From contig DAISXR010000119.1 of assembly GCA_036825755.1 (NCBI GenBank), forward strand, positions 1 through 9,499: DNA of 9,499 bases, written 5' to 3'. The stretch is from JAJFTV01 sp036825755 (lineage in GTDB: Bacteria > Chloroflexota > Anaerolineae > Anaerolineales > Anaerolineaceae). The notes under the pieces are model-generated. The model had not been told where the DNA came from, made no database searches, and was given only the letters and a program-made list of their open reading frames with translations. Numbering within the stretch: the stretch's first letter is position 1; every line of letters begins with the position of its first letter. Shown one piece after another: positions 1 through 5,726 of the stretch. The position numbers were made by a program, and so were the translations under genes.

Positions 1-162
1 TTCAGGATGACAGAGAAATGATCTTGTTTACATAAACGGCAGTTGTGCACCCTCGCTTATCAGCACCCCAAGGGCCGGCGTCCGCGTTGGCAATTCGTTG
101 ATGGTTTTACACTCCCCCAGCTGGATTTGGAAGTACAATCATAGTAAGTGTTTGATTCGTCT

Positions 163-187
163 GAATGGCTGGGTCTGCCAGTCATTC
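163..187 (+). promoter_or_regulatory. hairpin just upstream of the phosphate permease gene
   Basis: GAATGGCTGG (163-172) and CCAGTCATTC (178-187) form a 10-bp stem around the loop GTCTG, with one G-T wobble pair. It ends 7 bases before the AAGGTG ribosome site (195-200) of the permease gene. No T-run follows (the next bases are TATTTATA), so a classical intrinsic terminator is unlikely. A leader hairpin in the permease mRNA, an operator, or the 3' end of an upstream transcript are all possible. No convincing sigma-70 promoter was found between 1 and 162. Confidence 0.45.
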
Positions 188-204
188 TATTTATAAGGTG
201 AGAA

Positions 205-1194
205 TTGCTTTTCCTCTACATCATCATCGGCTTAAGCGTGTTGTTCGACCTGCTCAACGGCATCCGTGACGCAGGTAACTTTGTTTCCACGCTGATCTCC
301 ACCCACGTGTTCAGGCGGCACACCGCTTTGATCGTCAGCGCGGTGGCCGAATTTGTGGGGCCGCTGGTATTTGGCACCGCGGTCGCCAGAGCCTTTGAAG
401 AAAAGCTGGTGGCGCGCGAACAGATGACCTTGCAGGTGATCGGCGCGGCGCTGCTGGCAGCCATCCTGTGGAATCTCATCACGTTGTGGCTTTCCATTCC
501 CAGCAGTTCCACCCACTCACTGGTGGGCGGTATTTTCGGGGCGGTGATCGCTGCCGGGGGTATGGCGGCCCTGCAAACAGAAGGCATTTTCAGCATTTTG
601 CTTTCGCTGTTTCTTTCCCCCCTGCTCGGTATCGCGGCCGGTTATTTGATGACTCTGCTGTTCTACTATCTGGCCCGTGATGCCACCCCCAATGTCAACG
701 GGGTGTTCATGGCGCTGCAGGTGCCGTTTTCGGTGCTGCTGGCCACCAGCTACGGCGCCAATGATGCCCAAAAAACCATGGCCATGATCACGCTGGGGTT
801 AATCGCCACCGGCCAACTGGACTCGTTTGACGTGCCCACCTGGGTGATCCTGGTCAGCGCGGGGGCAACGGCATTGGGCATTCTACTCAGTGACCAGCGC
901 CTGGTGCACAAGCTGGGCAGCAAGTTCTTCCGCCTTAAACCCATCCACGGTAGCGGGGCTGAAGCCGGTGCTTCCATCATCCTGCTGGGATCCGCGCTGT
1001 TGGGGTATCCCGCCAGCAGCAGCCAGGTGATCACCTCGGCCATCCTGGGTTCCGGGGCCGCCGACCGCGTCAACAAAGTCCGCTGGGGAACCGCGTGGCC
1101 CATTCTGCAGGCCTGGCTGATCGCCATCCCCGTCAGCATGGGTCTGGCAGCCGGTTGTTACTGGCTGCTGGGAAAGCTGGGATTTCTTTTCTAG
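205..1194 (+). CDS. pit: PiT-family inorganic phosphate permease
   Basis: Integral membrane protein of 329 residues, expected to import inorganic phosphate (or metal-phosphate) across the cytoplasmic membrane by cation symport. Both halves of the internally duplicated PHO4/PiT fold are visible: NGIRDAGN at residues 18-25 with PSSSTHS at 99-105, then GANDAQK at 184-190 with PASSSQ at 269-274, set among about ten hydrophobic segments. The length is short, but normal for the compact bacterial and archaeal PiT type. The start is TTG: AAGGTG lies 4 bases upstream and no ATG precedes the first membrane segment. The first repeat has GIRDAGN where GxxDxxN with a second Asn/His is more usual; the Asp and last Asn are kept. 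No phoU/DUF47 partner is next to it. Arsenate is a known accidental substrate of PiT carriers, but nothing here shows that role. The family assignment is secure; the transported species and the counter-ion are inferred. Confidence 0.93.
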   Translation: MLFLYIIIGLSVLFDLLNGIRDAGNFVSTLISTHVFRRHTALIVSAVAEFVGPLVFGTAVARAFEEKLVAREQMTLQVIGAALLAAILWNLITLWLSIPSSSTHSLVGGIFGAVIAAGGMAALQTEGIFSILLSLFLSPLLGIAAGYLMTLLFYYLARDATPNVNGVFMALQVPFSVLLATSYGANDAQKTMAMITLGLIATGQLDSFDVPTWVILVSAGATALGILLSDQRLVHKLGSKFFRLKPIHGSGAEAGASIILLGSALLGYPASSSQVITSAILGSGAADRVNKVRWGTAWPILQAWLIAIPVSMGLAAGCYWLLGKLGFLF

Positions 1195-1228
1195 CCCAAT
1201 CACTCCGCCATAAAACATAGAAAATCTG

Positions 1229-1257
1229 TTTCAATATCAGCGTTCGGCAAGTATAAT
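1229..1257 (+). promoter_or_regulatory. promoter of the membrane nuclease gene, probably giving a leaderless mRNA
   Basis: A perfect TATAAT lies at 1252-1257, with a weak -35 candidate TTTCAA (3 of 6 matches) at 1229-1234, 17 bp upstream. The ATG follows at 1267, only 9 bases after the -10 box, and no Shine-Dalgarno sequence lies between. Transcription would start at about 1264-1267, leaving a leader of 0-3 nucleotides. Confidence 0.6.
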
Positions 1258-1266
1258 ACCTGCATC

Positions 1267-2013
1267 ATGAGTCTTTTCATCCTGATTTTGCGGTTCATCA
1301 CCATGTTATGGATGTTCTGGATTCCGCTTGGGTTCTGGATGGGCGCTCGTCGCGCGTCATCCACCGGGCGGCGGCTGCTTTCAGGCGTGGGTTGGGCCTG
1401 GGGCATGTGGGTGGTCACAGCGGCAGCCTGGGTGGCGTTGTTCTGGGTGGATGAACAGCCCGGCGGCTGGCTGACCGATCCATCGGTGCGCTACGCCTTT
1501 ATGATCAACGGCTTCCTGCTGGGCAGCATCTGGGCAGTGCGCCAGGTTTTGCTCATGCTGCATCAGCGCCGCATGCAAAACGCCGATGATGCCCTGGATT
1601 GGTTAAAAGATATGCCCGCCGGCGAATTTGAAGCCCTAATCGGGCGATATTTCAAATCGACAGGCTGCGTGGTACGGCATGTGGGCAAGTCCGGCGATCA
1701 CGGCGTGGATCTGGCCATCTATACGCCGCGCGAAGGCAAATGGGTTGTGCAGTGCAAACGCTACAAAAATCGCACGGTGGGGGAGGGGGCGGTGCGCGAT
1801 CTGTACGGGGCCATGATGCATGAACACGCCGACCGCGCTTTCATTTTTACAACCAGTGTCTTTTCGCAGCCGGCGCTGGATTGGGCGGAAGAAAAGCCGA
1901 TCGAACTGGTGGGGGGAGAAGAGCTGGTGACCCTGCTCAACAGCCACAACGTGCGCTATATACAAAAAGGGATCGCCATACCGCCGGCGACCCCCAATGA
2001 TCCAACTTCATAA
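1267..2013 (+). CDS. membrane-anchored Mrr/RecB-fold restriction-endonuclease-like protein
   Basis: Protein of 248 residues. Hydrophobic segments near residues 4-25, 42-62 and 76-98 anchor it in the membrane; a linker (100-115) leads to a cytoplasmic Mrr-type catalytic domain (about 116-225). The PD-(D/E)xK signature is readable: FEALIGRYF helix (121-129), GDHGVDLAIY with Asp148, and VVQCKRY with Gln162 and Lys164, followed by the usual helix and an FIFTTS strand (193-197). Mrr-family domains cleave DNA, some of them only modified DNA; membrane-tethered members are common and mostly uncharacterised. The start ATG is preceded by a TATAAT box rather than a ribosome site. The gene lies 72 bases downstream of the phosphate permease but has its own promoter, and ends 6 bases from the convergent cysS with no terminator hairpin visible between them. 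No methyltransferase is adjacent, so an ordinary restriction-modification pair is not supported. Nuclease activity is inferred from the motif. Confidence 0.85.
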   Translation: MSLFILILRFITMLWMFWIPLGFWMGARRASSTGRRLLSGVGWAWGMWVVTAAAWVALFWVDEQPGGWLTDPSVRYAFMINGFLLGSIWAVRQVLLMLHQRRMQNADDALDWLKDMPAGEFEALIGRYFKSTGCVVRHVGKSGDHGVDLAIYTPREGKWVVQCKRYKNRTVGEGAVRDLYGAMMHEHADRAFIFTTSVFSQPALDWAEEKPIELVGGEELVTLLNSHNVRYIQKGIAIPPATPNDPTS

Positions 2014-2019
2014 AGCAAT

Positions 2020-3399
2020 TTATTTCTCTTTGACGCGCGGGCCTTCCGCTGTGTCTTCCACCACATAGCCGGCGGAAGCGATCTGGTTGCGCAGCGCGTC
2101 GGCGTCAGCCCAGCGTTTTTCCTTGCGGGCCTGCTCGCGCTGAATAGCCATCGACAGGATTTCCGGCGGGATGGCGGCCCGCACCGGCTCCCACTCGCCC
2201 AGGCGCAGCCCCAGCACCCGGTCAAACACCAGGATGGTGGCTTTTTTCACCGCCGGGGGCAGATCGCTCTTCACCAGCTCCCAGGTGAGAGCCATGGCGC
2301 GCGGCATGTTCAGATCATCGTTGATCTGGTCGGTAAAGCGCTCCACAAAGTCTTCATCGGCGGTGCCTGACAAACCCCAGTCATACACGGCATTGCGCAG
2401 CCGGTCCAGTGATTTAGCGGCCGCGTCGATACTCTCCCAGTTGAAGTTCAGCTTGGCGCGGTACAGCGCGCTCATGCAGAACATGCGATAAGCCAGCGGG
2501 TCGTAACCCTGGTCGATCAATGTCTGCACACGCAGGAAACCGCCTGTCGATTTGGCCATCTTGACGCCCTCTTCCAGTTGAAGGAAGTAGCCGTGCATCC
2601 AGAAGTTGGCCAGCCGGGTGCCAAAGCAGGCTTCGGTTTGAGCGATCTCGTTGGGATGATGCACTGTGATGTGGTCTTCGCCGCCGGTATGAATGTCAAA
2701 AAAGCTGCCCAGGTAACGCGCCGACATGGCGGAGCACTCGATGTGCCAGCCGGGGAAGCCGGTTCCCCACGGGCTTTCCCATTCCATCTGGCGCTGCTGA
2801 TCTTTGGGGCTGAACTTCCACAGCGCGAAATCGGTGGGGTTGCGTTTCTCGCCCATATCCACGCGCGCGCCGGCCTGCTGACCTTCAATATCCAGCCGGC
2901 CCAGGAAACCATAATCCGGCTGTTTGGAGGTGTCGAAGTAGATGCCGTCGGAGGTCTGGTAGGTGAAACCCTTGTCCATAATGCAGCGGATGAAATCGAT
3001 CTGCTCTTGAATGTGATCGGTGGCGCGGCACCAGGTGACCGGCTCCTGAATGTTCAGGGCCTCAAGATCCTGGCGAAAGGCTTCGGTGTATTTTTCAGCG
3101 ATCTGCCAGGCGGTCATGCCGGTGCGGCGGGAGCCTTTTTCCATTTTGTCTTCGCCGGAGTCGGCGTCCGAGGTGAGGTGTCCCACATCGGTAATGTTCA
3201 TGACGTGCTTCACCTGGTAGCCGTTGAACTCCAGCACCCGGCGCAGGATATCTTCAAAAATGTAGGTACGCAAATTACCGATATGCGCGTAATCGTAGAC
3301 AGTAGGACCGCAGGTATACAGACCCACTTCCGGCGGGTTGAGTGCCTGAAAATCGCGTACGCTGCGGGTGTAGGTATCGTAGAGTCGAAGTTCTTTCAT
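2020..3399 (-). CDS. cysS: cysteinyl-tRNA synthetase
   Basis: Class I aminoacyl-tRNA synthetase of 459 residues that activates cysteine with ATP and charges tRNA-Cys in the cytoplasm. The HIGH motif appears as HIGN (39-42) and the KMSKS loop as KMAKS (280-284). The four zinc ligands that select cysteine are all present with E. coli spacing: Cys30 (in TCGPTVY), Cys222 (in HIECSAM), His247 and Glu251 (in HHPNEIAQ). A DALR-like helical region and a short C-terminal tail (DADALRNQIASAGY, then acidic/basic end) complete the protein, which has the usual family length. The start ATG is chosen because AAGGCGG lies just upstream. The gene is transcribed alone from its own promoter and converges with the membrane nuclease gene. 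Identification is essentially certain. Confidence 0.98.
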   Translation of the reverse strand: MKELRLYDTYTRSVRDFQALNPPEVGLYTCGPTVYDYAHIGNLRTYIFEDILRRVLEFNGYQVKHVMNITDVGHLTSDADSGEDKMEKGSRRTGMTAWQIAEKYTEAFRQDLEALNIQEPVTWCRATDHIQEQIDFIRCIMDKGFTYQTSDGIYFDTSKQPDYGFLGRLDIEGQQAGARVDMGEKRNPTDFALWKFSPKDQQRQMEWESPWGTGFPGWHIECSAMSARYLGSFFDIHTGGEDHITVHHPNEIAQTEACFGTRLANFWMHGYFLQLEEGVKMAKSTGGFLRVQTLIDQGYDPLAYRMFCMSALYRAKLNFNWESIDAAAKSLDRLRNAVYDWGLSGTADEDFVERFTDQINDDLNMPRAMALTWELVKSDLPPAVKKATILVFDRVLGLRLGEWEPVRAAIPPEILSMAIQREQARKEKRWADADALRNQIASAGYVVEDTAEGPRVKEK

Positions 3400-3428
3400 A
3401 ATGTCCGCCTTAATCCAATGATGCTACT

Positions 3429-3456
3429 ATTATAATGTGTGCAAAATTTAAATCAA
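3429..3456 (-). promoter_or_regulatory. cysS promoter
   Basis: Read on the minus strand, TTGATT (3456-3451) and TATAAT (3434-3429) are separated by 16 bp. The predicted start near 3422 leaves a leader of about 23 nucleotides that includes the AAGGCGG ribosome site. The spacer contains the palindrome ATTTAAAT (3446-3453). No T-box-like leader is possible in such a short 5' region, so tRNA-sensing control is not indicated. Confidence 0.7.
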
Positions 3457-3461
3457 TTGTA

Positions 3462-3536
3462 CACGACTTCAGAGTGAAGCCACGACTTCAGAGTGAAGCC
3501 ACGACTTCAGAGTGAAGCCACGATTACATGAGTGAG
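3462..3536. repeat. tandem array of a 19-bp unit, three perfect copies plus one decayed copy
   Basis: The unit CACGACTTCAGAGTGAAGC occurs at 3462-3480, 3481-3499 and 3500-3518 without any change. A fourth, degenerate copy follows: CACGA (3519-3523) and GAGTGA (3530-3535) align with the unit. Each perfect copy contains the dyad CTTCA-GAG-TGAAG, so each could bind a dimeric regulator or fold into a small stem. The array fills the space between the cysS promoter and the flavodoxin upstream region. There are no unique spacers, so it is not CRISPR. Operator cluster or simple repeat expansion are both possible. Confidence 0.9.
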
Positions 3537-3568
3537 ATCGTCGGGATAGTGGCTATGATGTCATGTAA
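3524..3568 (+). promoter_or_regulatory. spaced inverted repeat and putative -10 upstream of the flavodoxin gene
   Basis: TTACATGA (3524-3531) and TCATGTAA (3561-3568) are perfect 8-bp inverted arms separated by 29 bp. TATGAT (3554-3559) lies inside and could be a -10 box for the flavodoxin gene, giving a leader of about 27 nucleotides that carries AAGAGGGGGG (3576-3585) as ribosome site. No good -35 hexamer stands 16-18 bp upstream of it, which fits an activated promoter or simply a wrong -10 assignment. Confidence 0.4.
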
Positions 3569-3592
3569 CTTTGATAAGAGGGGGGATAGGCA

Positions 3593-4132
3593 ATGGAAAA
3601 GAGCTTTCTGGTCACGTATGCCAGCAAATACGGCTCCACGGAAGAGATTGCGAAAACGATCGCTGAAACCATCCGCAGCCACGGCGCGGCAGTGGATGTG
3701 CTGCCCTGGGGCGAGGTGAAATCGCTGGAGAGATATGACGCGGTGATCATCGGCAGCGCCGTGCGTTTTGGCGCCTGGATGAAGGAAGCAATTGAGTTTG
3801 TGAAGACCAACCAGCGCGAGCTGGCCGGCATGCCGGTGGCGATTTTCAGCGTGTATATCCTCAACCAGGGTAACGAGGTCGAACACCTTGCGGCGCGGGA
3901 ATCTTATACGGCTCTGATCCATTCGCTCATCCCGCCGCGCACGGAAGCATTCTTCCCCGGCGTTATTGAAATGGATCAGCTTTCACTGCCTGAGAAGATG
4001 ATCACAAAGACAGTGAAAGCCGGTACAGGTGATTTTCGCGATTGGGGCAAAATCAAGGAGTGGGCTGAAACAGCCTGGCATCTGTTATCGCTGGAAAAAG
4101 CACACCACCAGCGTCCGGATCAGCCGGCCTGA
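3593..4132 (+). CDS. flavodoxin-domain protein, HemG-like (Flavodoxin_5)
   Basis: Protein of 179 residues binding FMN, expected to act as a cytoplasmic flavin redox protein. The FMN phosphate loop is TYASKYGST (8-16), the next flavodoxin strand/loop is VIIGSAVRFGAW (51-62), and GDFRDWGKIKEWA (146-158) matches the C-terminal signature of the protoporphyrinogen oxidase HemG group. Length fits that group. A HemG role in haem synthesis is only one option: many bacterial and archaeal members of this family are found without haem genes and have no known substrate, and no haem gene is nearby here. The C-terminal tail (KAHHQRPDQPA) is polar. AAGAGGGGGG 7 bases before the ATG supports the start. The last 13 bases overlap tail-to-tail with the convergent small Cys-Cys protein gene. 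Confidence 0.85.
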   Translation: MEKSFLVTYASKYGSTEEIAKTIAETIRSHGAAVDVLPWGEVKSLERYDAVIIGSAVRFGAWMKEAIEFVKTNQRELAGMPVAIFSVYILNQGNEVEHLAARESYTALIHSLIPPRTEAFFPGVIEMDQLSLPEKMITKTVKAGTGDFRDWGKIKEWAETAWHLLSLEKAHHQRPDQPA

Positions 4133-4461
4133 GCGATTTCCTGCTGCAGCCGTTCTTTGATCTGCGCTACGGCGGGCTGCACCCCCGCAAAGCAAACCTC
4201 GTCTCCAAACAGTAAGGCTGGGGCAAACTTCGCGCCGTATGCCTGGAACAGAGCCAAAATCTGATCACTCTGCGTTTTCGAAAGACCGCCGCCCCCGGCC
4301 AGCAGGGAACCCAGCGACACCTTGCGCAAATCCACCGGGATGCCCAGCTCGCCGGCTGCCTGGTGGATTTTCTTTTCCAGTTCGCTGTCCAGTTTGGCCA
4401 TATGCGGCATGCAGCACGCACCGGATACCAGGATGATAGAGAGAGATGTGTTGTTTGTCAT
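4120..4461 (-). CDS. small thioredoxin-fold protein with a vicinal Cys-Cys pair, ArsD-like
   Basis: Protein of 113 residues. It begins with a beta strand ending in a Cys-Cys pair (SGACCMPH, Cys16-Cys17), continues with a long helix and a strand (VDLRKVSL), and ends with APALLFGDEV, where Pro81 fits the cis-proline of thioredoxin folds, followed by Cys90 and a final helix. This order resembles ArsD, the arsenic metallochaperone/regulator, and loosely the redox-active disulfide proteins found next to DUF318 permeases, but the CxxC of the latter is replaced by CC. The ATG at 4461 is chosen because AGGAG lies 8 bases upstream; the frame stays open further upstream but there it only shadows the permease gene. 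It follows the permease by 17 bases, so the two are surely cotranscribed, which suggests handing a soft metal or metalloid, or electrons, to the permease. The fold is inferred from pattern, and the function is not proven. Confidence 0.75.
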   Translation of the reverse strand: MTNNTSLSIILVSGACCMPHMAKLDSELEKKIHQAAGELGIPVDLRKVSLGSLLAGGGGLSKTQSDQILALFQAYGAKFAPALLFGDEVCFAGVQPAVAQIKERLQQEIAQAG

Positions 4462-4478
4462 GGCATAAACTCCTGAAA

Positions 4479-5383
4479 TTATGAGATCCAGTTCAACAGA
4501 TAACCGATGAGGATGGCGGTGAAAACCATCGCCAGCGCAAAACCGTACACATATTTTTTCTTGAACAGCGCCGACAGCATAATGATTTCTGGCGGGCTGA
4601 TGGTGGTGGCAGTGATCAGAAAGGCCAGCACTGCGCCCTGGCTCATGCCCTTGAGGGACAGCGTATAGATGATGGGCACCACAGCCGCGGTGTTGACGTA
4701 CAGAGGCACCCCCAGCAGGGCGGCCAGCGGCACCACGTACCATTCGGCTCCACCTGCGTATTTGAGGATCCATTCCTCGGGGATAAAGCCGTAGATCAGG
4801 GCTCCAATGGCGCTACTGATAATGATGATGAGCAGCAATTTACGCGCAAAGCCCAGCGTGTAGAACCAGGCCCGCGATACTTTGGCCTTGAAGCTGTCAT
4901 CGATCTGGATGAGCGGCATGCTTCCCACAGCGGGCAGATCCGGAACGGCCGGCCCGTCAGCGATGCGAATTTGCTTCTGCCAGCCGAGCTGCTGCGCCGC
5001 GAAACCCCCGGCCAGCGCGATCACTCCGCCCGCCAGGAAAAACGCTACCGCAGACGGAACGCCGAAAAGGGGGGCCAGGATGGGGATGGCAATCTCGACC
5101 GGGTAGGGAGAGGCGTACAGAAAGGTGGTCATCACGCCGATGGGGATACCCGCCTTGACCATGCCGGCCAGCACGGGGATGGTAGAGCACGAGCAGAAAG
5201 GCGTCACAAAGCCCAGCAGCATGGCAGCCACCTGGGCGGCAAAACCTTTTTTCCCGCTCAGCTTCTGGCGCAGGGTTTCGGGTGAAATGTACTCCAGCGC
5301 CAAACCGGCCAAAAATGTGACAATGAAAAAGAGCGGGATCAGTTCCGCCAGGATGGTCAAAAAGAACTTACCGGATCGCAGCA
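4479..5383 (-). CDS. DUF318/ArsP-type permease, 5' end lost in the assembly gap
   Basis: About 300 residues are visible, with roughly eight membrane segments. The family hallmark VTPFCSCSTIPVLAGM lies in the first third, and the second conserved half (GVPLYVNTAAVVPIIY, then ATTISPPEIIMLSALF) is intact. The family (PF03773) includes ArsP, which exports trivalent methylated arsenicals in Campylobacter; most members are uncharacterised. The FCSC cysteines are the expected thiophilic residues. A cytoplasmic loop of about 45 residues (around QKQIRIADGPAVPDLPAVG) separates the halves, as usual. The gene comes first in an operon with the Cys-Cys protein. Only about the first 15-25 residues should be missing. 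With exactly 100 Ns the frame remains open to an ATG at 5552, but I think the part before the gap belongs to another gene, so the permease is annotated as 5'-partial. Substrate is inferred only. Confidence 0.88.
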
Positions 5384-5483
5384 NNNNNNNNNNNNNNNNN
5401 NNNNNNNNNNNNNNNNNNNNNNNNNNNNNNNNNNNNNNNNNNNNNNNNNNNNNNNNNNNNNNNNNNNNNNNNNNNNNNNNNNN
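5384..5483. other. assembly gap (100 Ns)
   Basis: Exactly 100 unknown bases, the customary placeholder for a scaffold join of unknown length. The real gap may be larger. Anything said about the permease start or about the regulator fragment before it depends on this missing sequence. Confidence 0.99.
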
Positions 5484-5552
5484 TAAGACAAAAAAGCGTG
5501 TCAGACTCATGTTGACAAGTGATTTCCAGTACTCGGGGTCTTCAAGGTTCAT
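5484..5552 (-). CDS. N-terminal fragment of a probable PadR-like regulator, cut by the gap
   Basis: Twenty-three residues are visible from an ATG at 5552, with AGGA about 5 bases upstream. They end in VNMSLTRFFVL and are only moderately hydrophobic, starting with an acidic, aromatic stretch (EDPEYW). This resembles the beginning of PadR-family winged-helix repressors, where a similar segment leads into the conserved HGYEI motif; it does not look like a permease N-terminus. If correct, the gap hides most of a regulator of about 100-180 residues plus the permease start, and the operon is regulator - permease - Cys-Cys protein. The alternative is that these residues are the true permease N-terminus and the gap is close to 100 bases. 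Confidence 0.45.
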
Positions 5553-5584
5553 AGTCGTCCTGATGAATGGGGGGAGAGATTTGT

Positions 5585-5627
5585 ATTATATTGATGGTCG
5601 ATATATTGAACATCGATAGTATATCAA
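5585..5627 (-). promoter_or_regulatory. promoter/operator region of the permease operon
   Basis: On the minus strand TATAAT (5590-5585) would place the start near 5578, about 25 bases before the ATG at 5552. Upstream of it the AT-rich DNA is full of symmetry: GATATA (5600-5605) with TATATC (5620-5625), a direct repeat of TCGATA at 5598-5603 and 5613-5618, and TTGAT (5591-5595) facing ATCAA (5623-5627). A second possible hexamer pair is TTGATA (5627-5622) and TATATC (5605-5600), 16 bp apart. The symmetry covers the -35 area, as a repressor site would. Confidence 0.45.
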
Positions 5628-5683
5628 ACTTCTCTCCAAAATTCAACAGGAAACGCCAATGAAAATGCTGTTTTGTCATAACT

Positions 5684-5720
5684 AAACAGGATTGACAAAT
5701 CAGGTTTTGTTTTGTATGAT
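5684..5720 (+). promoter_or_regulatory. consensus promoter with a dyad over the -35 box
   Basis: TTGACA (5692-5697) and TATGAT (5715-5720) are 17 bp apart, 11 of 12 consensus matches. The -35 box is the centre of an imperfect dyad, AAAC..GATT....AATC..GTTT (5684-5707), with 8 of 10 arm positions paired. The ATG of the downstream gene begins at 5727, exactly where transcription should start, so the mRNA is predicted to be leaderless. The dyad is a good candidate for an autoregulatory operator because the gene product has an N-terminal winged-helix-like region. Confidence 0.8.
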
Positions 5721-5726
5721 CTTTTT

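Noticed and set aside
1..162. Promoter for the phosphate permease
   Set aside because: TACAAT (134-139) and a few TTG-like hexamers exist, but no pair has acceptable spacing; the promoter may lie outside the window.
2578..3435. 285-residue open frame on the plus strand
   Set aside because: It lies opposite cysS, whose motifs and zinc ligands are complete; the product is a low-complexity mirror of the real gene.
3462..3536. CRISPR array
   Set aside because: The repeats are directly adjacent, with no unique spacers and no cas gene.
4462..4773. N-terminal extension of the small Cys-Cys protein to 217 residues
   Set aside because: The upstream part overlaps the permease out of frame and is unlike protein; AGGAG before the ATG at 4461 fixes the start.
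5684..5707. CsoR- or ArsR-type operator at the promoter of the gene at 5727
   Set aside because: It has no C/G runs and no match to the usual ArsR pattern; an autoregulatory site fits better.
5712..5726. TTG start for the nucleotidyltransferase-like protein
   Set aside because: It overlaps the -10 region of a near-consensus promoter, so it would not be in the mRNA.
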